The translations under genes were made by a program, and so were the position numbers. A model generated the notes under the pieces. That model did no database searches and was not told the DNA's origin. It saw only the letters and a program-made list of their open reading frames with translations. 17,591 nt of DNA from Pirellulales bacterium (GTDB taxonomy: Bacteria > Planctomycetota > Planctomycetia > Pirellulales > Thermoguttaceae). Below are positions 7,339-13,037 of the stretch, one piece after another. The DNA is taken from positions 1-17,591 of the forward strand of contig JAUWJC010000016.1 of the NCBI GenBank assembly GCA_030607895.1. Reading direction: 5' to 3'. Every line of letters begins with the position of its first letter. The first letter of the stretch is position 1.

Positions 7339-8706
7339 TTACAGGGTGCTGAGCTTGGCGAAATTGAGCGTGGTGTTCATGGGAAAGACGCCGTAGATGC
7401 CGTTGGTGAAGACCAGTTCGATGAAGTTATTGGCGGCCAGAATCGGGCTCTTCGGGACGACGATAACGTCCGAATCGTTCAACCAGATTTCGGCGGGCGG
7501 ACAGGGGTCGCGGCCGAACAGGGCGGGCCGAATGTCTACCATGGTGGCCATCAGACGCCAGTCGTCGCCGCGGCGGAAGACAACCACTTGCTTCAGGTGC
7601 GCTCCCACCTTCCAACTTCCGGCCATACTCAGGGCCTGAAGCATCGTGGTCGGCCCGGTCATCTCGAACCGGCCCGGCTTGAAAACCTCACCCATCACGA
7701 ATACATACCGCGGTGCACGCTGCACCAGCACCGGGATTACCTCGATCCCTTCGATCTCCTCCCGATATCGCTCGTTCACCTCGCGTTGCAATTCGGGGAG
7801 AGTAAACCCTTGCACGAAAAACGACCCGACCACGGGCAGTTGGATTGTTCCCTCGGGCGTAACCCGGGCAGAGCGGTTTTGCCCACCCCGACCAAATCGG
7901 CTATCGACCGCGTTGCGAAGGTCCTCCAGCTTGCTGTTCACCCTAAGCGGCGAGACCGTGAGCGCCGGCACCTTGTAGTATTTCTTGTAGGCCTCTTCCA
8001 ACTCCTCGTTTAGCCGCGCCACCGTGCGCCCGGTAGCGCGGACCTGGCCCAGCAGTCGCACCGTAATCGTGCCGTCGGGCTGAATTATCATGTCGCGGTT
8101 CAGGTCCGGATCGGTGAACGACTCGAGGCGAATCTCGTCGCCCACGTTTAGCCGGTACGGGTTTGGGATCTCCTCGCGTGTAAGTCGGTATACCAGGTCG
8201 AGTTCGTCGTCCACGCGCAACCGATACTCCCAGACGTGCTCGGTTCGTTCGTGCCCGACGTATTCACCCTGGGCATACATTTGCCAGTTGATGGAGCGGA
8301 TCGCTTCCCATCCCAGCCGCCGGCAATTCGTGCTGCCCGAGCAGTCGACGCCGCGGATATCGTACGGTGCGGCCGGCCCAAGCGCCTGGCAAAGTTGAAT
8401 CGGCTGCCACCGCGGCGTGGACACATCGCCGTTACTTATAAAGCCGCGACCGGTGGTCGCGTCCGCGGTAAGAAACACGCGGTTTTGCCAATCGTTCACC
8501 GCGACCACCGGTCGCGGCTTTATGCCACAACTCCGCGTGATATCGGTGGTTACCGCTATTTCAACGGTATTGGGGTTAGGCTCCGACACACCCGACATGG
8601 GAAGACAACAGGTGGCTACCAACACAAGCCGCACCAGAGGGTGTCTGGCGCCGGGACAACGTTGTCCGACTGAACCGGTTTCCATCGATTCTTGTTGCAC
8701 GCGCAC
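7339..8706 (-). CDS. Polysaccharide biosynthesis/export protein (Wza-like, SLBB)
   Basis: A 455-residue secreted or outer-membrane protein of the polysaccharide export family, expected to form or gate the channel for a surface polysaccharide. A hydrophobic signal segment lies at about 24-40 (LVRLVLVATCC); a lipobox is possible but not standard. A poly-export domain (about 183-253: YRLNVGDEIRLESF, IIQPDGTITVRLLGQV) is followed by a second similar segment (about 276-330) and an SLBB domain (about 333-382: YVFVMGEVFKPGRFEM), ending in LNDSDVIVVPKSPI. The GTG start at 8706 has AGGA 8 nt upstream and lies 1 nt beyond the stop of the TPR gene, implying translational coupling. Residues about 62-90 are encoded by an inserted palindromic element and match nothing in the family. 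No glycosyltransferase or Wzc-type partner is in the window. Confidence 0.9.
   Translation of the reverse strand: MRVQQESMETGSVGQRCPGARHPLVRLVLVATCCLPMSGVSEPNPNTVEIAVTTDITRSCGIKPRPVVAVNDWQNRVFLTADATTGRGFISNGDVSTPRWQPIQLCQALGPAAPYDIRGVDCSGSTNCRRLGWEAIRSINWQMYAQGEYVGHERTEHVWEYRLRVDDELDLVYRLTREEIPNPYRLNVGDEIRLESFTDPDLNRDMIIQPDGTITVRLLGQVRATGRTVARLNEELEEAYKKYYKVPALTVSPLRVNSKLEDLRNAVDSRFGRGGQNRSARVTPEGTIQLPVVGSFFVQGFTLPELQREVNERYREEIEGIEVIPVLVQRAPRYVFVMGEVFKPGRFEMTGPTTMLQALSMAGSWKVGAHLKQVVVFRRGDDWRLMATMVDIRPALFGRDPCPPAEIWLNDSDVIVVPKSPILAANNFIELVFTNGIYGVFPMNTTLNFAKLSTL
8438..8523. repeat. Palindromic element copy 1, in frame in the export gene
   Basis: Arms 8438-8461 and 8500-8523 are perfect 24-nt reverse complements (ATAAAGCCGCGACC...), separated by 38 nt. 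Each arm is itself a hairpin, GCGACC-GGT-GGTCGC. On the minus strand the element is read in frame inside the export protein, giving KPRPVVAV from one arm and DATTGRGF from the other, with no stop codon. Same family as 11711-11789 and 15061-15144, but both arms here have CGG at the centre where those have CAG. Confidence 0.85.
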
Positions 8707-8707
8707 T

Positions 8708-10243
8708 TCAATTCCTCTTTAACAGGTTATCCCAGGGCCACGACCAGGCGGTTTTCTTGGGGGCCGGCGGCACGGGATTGGCCGATGTGACCGGTGTGGC
8801 CCGCGGCGGTGGCGATTGGCCCGGATACCAGGCGTTCGGCGGTCGGGGGGACGCCTGGGCAAACGCGTCCGGCTCCAGCCAGCGGACCCGCGGAGACGAA
8901 TCGGACAGATCGGTCTTGTCGCCGGATAGCGACCGCCAGCGCAGCTCGGCCTGCTCGGCCAGGTCCACTCGGCCCAGTTGACTGTACACCACGGCCAGGT
9001 TTCGCCAACTCACCGGTTGACCGCCGTCGGACAGACTGTATTGGAAGAACCGCTGGGCGTCCTCGTGGCGTCCGGACCGGGCCAAGAACACACCCAAATC
9101 GTTGGCGGCCATGTGGTTCCGCGGATTGGCCAACAGGGCCGCCTGATAGAACACTATCGCCTTGGGTTCCGCCGCGCGGACCATGGGTGTCTTTTCGCCG
9201 GCCAGTTTGGCGTGCAGCTTGCCAAGAGCGTGCAAAGCCATGGAACCGGCCACTTCCGGGCCGACGGCGATTCCCAACTGCTGCTGGCCATAGGTGAAGT
9301 AGCACTGCAACCCCTCCAACGGCGTCAGCCTGTCGAGTTGGGTATCTTTGAGGACCGGCGTGCGATGCCCACCGACGATTCCCCGCATGTCCAGGTCGGC
9401 CTCCAAACGCGAACCGCGCGGCATAAACTCCTCGGCCTCTTTGAGTGCCGTCAGGCCGGCGGCCAAAGTACGGCTGTGCACGTCGGTGCGGTGCTCGGCA
9501 TCGAGTCCCTGGGCGACCAACCGCAAGGCGCGGACAAATTCCGCTCGGGCCGAGAAATGCGCCCCGCGACCGGCCAATTCAAAACCACGCCTCGTGCGGA
9601 TGTCCGCCTCACGCGCGATCCGCTCCAATTGCTTCGAACGCTCGACCGGACCGCCACGAGGCGCAAGCCGCACCCCGGCCGACTGCCCCTCGCCCAACCG
9701 TAACGGCTTCTCACTGCCGGACGAACCGCCCGACGGACCGGCGGCGGCTGACGACGGTTCGGCCGGCAGGGAAGCCTTCGACATACCCGGCGGCCGGCCG
9801 CTCGGCTCGGATACAGCCGGTTGACCGACAGGAGGTAGCGGAATCGGGGGCAAGGGTTCCGGATACCCGGGCATGAGGATCGGCCCCCGCGGTCTGAACG
9901 GACCCGGGACCGGCGAGGAAGCCGACGATGAAGCTGACTCCGTGAAGCCGGGCGTTTGACGACCGGGCATCTGACGACCGGTCGGGAATACCGCTTCAAC
10001 CACCCGCGGGCAACTATCGGCCGAGGAAGGAATCGCTCCGATCCGCTCTCCCGCAAGGAATAAACGTGACGGCGGCGGCTCGGTCCGCACCGTCTTGACC
10101 GGTAGCGCTTCGACTGGTGCCGTCTCGGCTGGAGGTGTGTGTTGAGTGTTTCGCACCGGCAGCCACAGAATGCCACTCAACAGCAGCAACACCAGCGGCA
10201 CCACCAACCGTGGCGGTAGAGAGCGTCTTAGGCGATCCGTCAT
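8708..10243 (-). CDS. Membrane-anchored, Pro/Ser-rich TPR protein
   Basis: A 511-residue protein with one N-terminal membrane anchor (about 12-30: LVVPLVLLLLSGILWL) and no other clear transmembrane segment. A long low-complexity Pro/Ser/Gly region follows (about 35-200). The helical domain (about 200-440) ends in tetratricopeptide-like repeats, e.g. MAANDLGVFLARSGRHEDAQ and WRNLAVVYSQLGRVDLAEQA. The C-terminus is again Pro-rich. ATG 10243 follows an AGGGA site and starts a classic anchor; an upstream in-frame start at 10288 would add residues unlike a signal. Its stop is 1 nt from the GTG of the export gene, so the two are almost certainly co-translated, and the protein may organise or assemble the export machinery. 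The precise role is unknown. Confidence 0.82.
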   Translation of the reverse strand: MTDRLRRSLPPRLVVPLVLLLLSGILWLPVRNTQHTPPAETAPVEALPVKTVRTEPPPSRLFLAGERIGAIPSSADSCPRVVEAVFPTGRQMPGRQTPGFTESASSSASSPVPGPFRPRGPILMPGYPEPLPPIPLPPVGQPAVSEPSGRPPGMSKASLPAEPSSAAAGPSGGSSGSEKPLRLGEGQSAGVRLAPRGGPVERSKQLERIAREADIRTRRGFELAGRGAHFSARAEFVRALRLVAQGLDAEHRTDVHSRTLAAGLTALKEAEEFMPRGSRLEADLDMRGIVGGHRTPVLKDTQLDRLTPLEGLQCYFTYGQQQLGIAVGPEVAGSMALHALGKLHAKLAGEKTPMVRAAEPKAIVFYQAALLANPRNHMAANDLGVFLARSGRHEDAQRFFQYSLSDGGQPVSWRNLAVVYSQLGRVDLAEQAELRWRSLSGDKTDLSDSSPRVRWLEPDAFAQASPRPPNAWYPGQSPPPRATPVTSANPVPPAPKKTAWSWPWDNLLKRN

Positions 10244-10644
10244 GCTTCCCTGACCAGTTCCGTACCAGCTTGCCAACTCGGCCCACACTCCATGCAGGGC
10301 CTATCATTCGTTCGGATCGTCCGGTTTTTCGCGGAGCGCTGAGCCAAACTGCCGGCCGATGGCTGCTGCCGCGACGCGACGGCCGAACAGCCGTCACAGG
10401 TCTTCCCAGCCGCCCCTCCCATCCGTCAGTCGCGTTACAGCCGGATTCAACCATTTGAACCGTCCCAACCGTTCGATCAGCACGACCCGGCGCGGTCAGC
10501 TATCAGCTATCAGCTTTCAGCCCTTGGGAACGGCGTTTCATGCGAAGTTCCCGGCTGATAGCTGACCGCTGACCGCTGACCGCTGATAGCTGAAAGCTGA
10601 TAGCTCACTTGACCTGCAGCAGGCCGACCGATTAGGTTAGGGGC
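10244..10644. other. Divergent intergenic region, gene-free
   Basis: About 400 nt between the leftward TPR/export operon and the rightward ASCH gene. It should hold promoters for both, though I could not pick out convincing -35/-10 pairs. Frames through it give no recognisable protein. The right half is occupied by the opposed 7-bp repeat arrays at 10494-10605. Confidence 0.6.
10494..10605. repeat. Opposed arrays of heptanucleotide tandem repeats
   Basis: Four tandem 7-mers (GGTCAGC, TATCAGC, TATCAGC, TTTCAGC) fill 10494-10521. After a 32-nt spacer, seven 7-mers of the complementary sense (GCTGATA, GCTGACC three times, GCTGATA, GCTGAAA, GCTGATA) fill 10554-10602, plus a partial GCT. The shared core is GCTGA; only the last two bases vary (TA, CC, AA). 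The two arrays can fold into a long stem in several registers. This resembles the heptameric short tandem repeats known from cyanobacteria, but in an inverted pair. Confidence 0.85.
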
Positions 10645-10962
10645 ATGTTGTTATTCAAGAAGAAGTTCCTGCCGGCCATTCGCCAGGGCCGGAAAATACA
10701 GACTATCCGCCTGTGGAAGTTCCGGCGGATGAAACCGGGGCAACGCAGCTACATACCCGGCGCCGGATACATCCGTATCACCGCCGTTGACGAGGTGCAA
10801 CTGGATCAACTCACCGACGAGGACGCTCGCCCCGACGGTTTCGACACGGCCGACCAACTACGGGCGGAGATCGCCCGACTCTACCCCAAGCAACTGGCCG
10901 AAGGTCACAAGGCCTACCGAATCGTCTTCCACCTGCTCCCGCCGGAAGAGCAGAAGAAGTGA
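10645..10962 (+). CDS. ASCH-domain protein
   Basis: A 105-residue protein with the ASCH fold (PUA-like, expected to bind RNA or a nucleotide-like ligand). The characteristic stretch is FLPAIRQGRKIQTIRLWKFR at about 8-27, with the RK.QTIR core, followed by GQRSYIPGAGYIRITAV, the beta-barrel part. The C-terminal half is helical (ADQLRAEIARLYPKQL). The length fits a single-domain ASCH protein. ATG 10645 is preceded by TTAGGGG. It appears monocistronic and converges with the flavodoxin gene. No target can be named. Confidence 0.82.
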   Translation: MLLFKKKFLPAIRQGRKIQTIRLWKFRRMKPGQRSYIPGAGYIRITAVDEVQLDQLTDEDARPDGFDTADQLRAEIARLYPKQLAEGHKAYRIVFHLLPPEEQKK

Positions 10963-11108
10963 GACTGTAGCAAGGAAATCGGGCGTTGTCTATCCGGCTC
11001 GGGCTTGATGGAGGGTTTTGGTGGCGAGGCTTCGGGCGAGAAGAGCTTGCTCAAGGTCTTGCCCACCTTTGTCATCGAGATCGCGGCCCAGGCTGCCGTC
11101 AGAGTCTG
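10963..11108. other. Convergent intergenic gap
   Basis: 146 nt between the ends of the ASCH and flavodoxin genes. I see no strong hairpin, repeat or open frame of note. Confidence 0.5.
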
Positions 11109-11684
11109 CTATGCACCCAGTTTTTTCATCACCCAGGCCATGTTCGCTGCCAGGTCGCGAATCGTCTGGAGCCCTTCTTCGTCGTTCTTGACGTCGCCCT
11201 TATTGAGCCCGATGCCCACGTTCCAGTAGGTCGAGCCGGGCACGATCATCTCGCTCAACAGGAACCAGTAGTTGAGCTGCGCAATGGTGAAGTTCTGTCC
11301 GGCCCGACGCCCAACCGCAATGGCCGCGCCGACTTTACGCCGCAGGAACTTGTCGGTCCGCCGCGACAGGTATCCCACGTGGTTCAACAGGGCCATCGTC
11401 TGCGGCGTGGCGGAGCCGAAATAGACCGGCGAGCCGATCAGTATCCCGTCGGCCTGCTTGAACCGCTCGACAATGTCTTTCAGAACCGAATCGTCCCGCG
11501 AGCCTTCGGTTTCGGCCGACTTCGCACTGCCGTCGCCGGCAATGTGCTGATGGATAGGATGCTCGGCCAGCGAGAGGAAGTCGGTTTCCATCCCCTCTTT
11601 GGCCAGGACATCCAAGGCCAATTTCACGAGAATCTCTGTATTACCTTCACATCGTGGACTACCAGAAATACCCAAAACCCTCAT
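11109..11684 (-). CDS. NADPH-dependent FMN reductase / iron-sulfur flavoprotein-type flavodoxin
   Basis: A 191-residue cytoplasmic flavodoxin-fold protein. It starts MRVLGISGSPRCEGNTEILV, the FMN-phosphate binding loop of the NADPH-dependent FMN reductase family (PF03358), and has GSPVYFGSATPQTMALLNHV (about 92-111) and GAAIAVGRRAGQNF, both typical of the iron-sulfur flavoprotein branch. It would transfer electrons between NAD(P)H, FMN and an unknown acceptor. The compact cysteine motif of true iron-sulfur flavoproteins is not visible, so the cluster may be absent. ATG 11684 has a near-perfect AAGGAGG 5 nt upstream. Codons further upstream belong to the palindromic element at 11711-11789. Confidence 0.9.
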   Translation of the reverse strand: MRVLGISGSPRCEGNTEILVKLALDVLAKEGMETDFLSLAEHPIHQHIAGDGSAKSAETEGSRDDSVLKDIVERFKQADGILIGSPVYFGSATPQTMALLNHVGYLSRRTDKFLRRKVGAAIAVGRRAGQNFTIAQLNYWFLLSEMIVPGSTYWNVGIGLNKGDVKNDEEGLQTIRDLAANMAWVMKKLGA

Positions 11685-11710
11685 TCTCGCCTCCTTTTCA
11701 ATTCGTTTGT

Positions 11711-11789
11711 TAAGCCGCGACCAGTGGTCGCGTATTTTCGGTTCGTTGACCCGCCGCTTGGAAATCCCGCGACCCCTGGTCGCGGCTTT
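11711..11789. repeat. Palindromic element copy 2, in the flavodoxin gene leader
   Basis: Arms 11711-11732 and 11768-11789 match over 20 of 22 positions (TAAGCCGCGACC / GGTCGCGGCTT ends), 35 nt apart. It lies 15 nt upstream of the Shine-Dalgarno sequence of the flavodoxin gene, so it is probably transcribed as leader. Its spacer aligns with that of the copy at 15061-15144 (shared TTCGG.TCGTTG.CC.GC..CTTG), which shows that the whole element, not only the arms, is conserved. Confidence 0.82.
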
Positions 11790-11868
11790 GCAATTCCTTG
11801 GTTGGAGTATAACATGAGCGGGGGCTGGCGTAGAAGGGGTGATCTGACTGCCCACGCCACGCGTTTAG

Positions 11869-11932
11869 CCGCCGCGGCCACGCGGCGGTACCTGCCCCGG
11901 GACTAAACAGTTTGGTTGCGGCCGCAGGCCGC
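11869..11932. repeat. Two GC-rich hairpins upstream of the sugar-binding lipoprotein gene
   Basis: CCGCCGCG-gcca-CGCGGCGG (11869-11888) and GCGGCC-gca-GGCCGC (11918-11932) are perfect hairpins. The second ends 10 nt before the AAAGGA ribosome site of the lipoprotein gene. They may be attenuation or stability structures, or remains of repeats. Confidence 0.5.
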
Positions 11933-11956
11933 GTTATGACGAAAGGAACGTTCACG

Positions 11957-12940
11957 ATGTTGAATATCTCCTCGCTCGTTCGCCACATTGCTTTGCTTGC
12001 GGTCGTTGTGTTGCCGGCCGGATGCAGTTGCTCGGACAGCGACCCCCAGCCCGTTCGACCGGACGTGAAGAAGGAAGAGACGGGCTACACGATCGGCATG
12101 AGCCAGTGCAATTTGGGCGAGCCGTGGCGAGTGCAAATGAACGCCGACATCGAGGCGGCCGCCAAAAGGCACCCCGATCTCAAGGTCGTCTTCAAGGACG
12201 CACAAAACGACACGCTCAAGCAGCGGGCGCACGTCGAGGAGTTCGTCAGCCAGGGCGTCGACCTGATCATCATAAGCCCCAAAGAGGCCCAGCCGCTCAC
12301 CGAGCCGGTTGCCAAGGCGTTTAGCGCGGGCATTCCGGTTATCGTGCTGGACCGGGCGGTGATCGGCGACAAGTACACCTGCTTCATCGGAGCCGACAAC
12401 GAGAAGATCGGACTCGCGGCGGGAAAATGGCTCATCAAAAAACTCGGCGGCAAGGGCCGGATTATCGAACTGAAAGGGCTGATGACCTCCACGCCGGCTC
12501 AGGATCGGCACGCCGGGTTCCGCGAGGCACTGATCCACCACCCGGGCATCCGAGTCCTCTTCGAGGTCGACATGCAATGGCTGGAGCCGGAAGCCCGCGA
12601 AGAAATGGAATCGGCGCTCGCCCGATTCGAGCGGATCGACGCGGTCTACGCGCACAATGATCCCGGCGCGCACGGTGCATATCTGGCGGCCAAGGCCGTC
12701 GGCCGCGAGAAGGACATTGTCTTCGTCGGCGTCGACGCATTACCCCAGGAAGGCATCGCCTACGTCAAGCAGGGCATACTCGGTGCCACTTTTCAGTATC
12801 CCACCGGCGGCAGCGAGGCAATCGCGACGGCCCTGAAGATCCTCGGCGGCGAAGAAGTGCCCAAGGCCATCGTGCTAGACTCACGCTATTTCACCGCCGA
12901 GAACGTAGATCAAGGCGGAGCGCCGATCGAGGAGTTGTAG
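11957..12940 (+). CDS. Sugar-binding lipoprotein (RbsB/Peripla_BP_4 type)
   Basis: A 327-residue lipoprotein of the periplasmic binding protein type I fold, the solute receptor of ribose/galactose-class ABC importers. The signal peptide ends in LPAGC with Cys23 as the likely lipidated residue. The mature protein starts YTIGMSQCNLGEPWRVQMN, the sugar-contacting first strand and helix of this family, then has VDLIIISPKEAQPLTEP, IPVIVLDR, DRHAGFREAL, VYAHNDPGAHGAYLA and DIVFVGVDALP in the expected order. ATG 11957 has AAAGGA 9 nt upstream; ATG 11936 is an in-frame alternative. No permease or ATPase gene is nearby, so the protein either works with distant subunits or is a sugar sensor. It converges with the glycosidase pair, which could release its ligand; that link is inference. 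Confidence 0.88.
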   Translation: MLNISSLVRHIALLAVVVLPAGCSCSDSDPQPVRPDVKKEETGYTIGMSQCNLGEPWRVQMNADIEAAAKRHPDLKVVFKDAQNDTLKQRAHVEEFVSQGVDLIIISPKEAQPLTEPVAKAFSAGIPVIVLDRAVIGDKYTCFIGADNEKIGLAAGKWLIKKLGGKGRIIELKGLMTSTPAQDRHAGFREALIHHPGIRVLFEVDMQWLEPEAREEMESALARFERIDAVYAHNDPGAHGAYLAAKAVGREKDIVFVGVDALPQEGIAYVKQGILGATFQYPTGGSEAIATALKILGGEEVPKAIVLDSRYFTAENVDQGGAPIEEL

Positions 12941-12946
12941 TAATCC

Positions 12947-13034
12947 TGTAGGGTGGGTCGAGGTACGAGACCCACGCAGAGGCATCCGATTTCGGTTTCT
13001 CGCGCGTGGGTCTCGTGCCTCGATCCACCCTACA
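12947..13034. repeat. Large inverted repeat between convergent genes
   Basis: Arms 12947-12977 and 13004-13034 are 31-nt reverse complements with two mismatches (TGTAGGGTGGGTCGAG... ), around a 26-nt loop. It lies between the stops of the lipoprotein gene (12940) and the glycosidase gene (13038) and fills almost the whole gap, so it can act as a two-way transcript end. Elements with TAGGGTGGGT and GAGACCCACG are, from memory, widespread intergenic repeats in planctomycetes and cyanobacteria. Confidence 0.8.
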
Positions 13035-13037
13035 CTT

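Noticed and set aside
10494..10605. CRISPR-like array
   Set aside because: Units are 7 bp with no spacers between them; a tandem repeat, not a CRISPR.
10986..11906. 306-codon open frame on the plus strand
   Set aside because: Antisense to the flavodoxin gene, which has a near-perfect ribosome site and clear FMN motifs.
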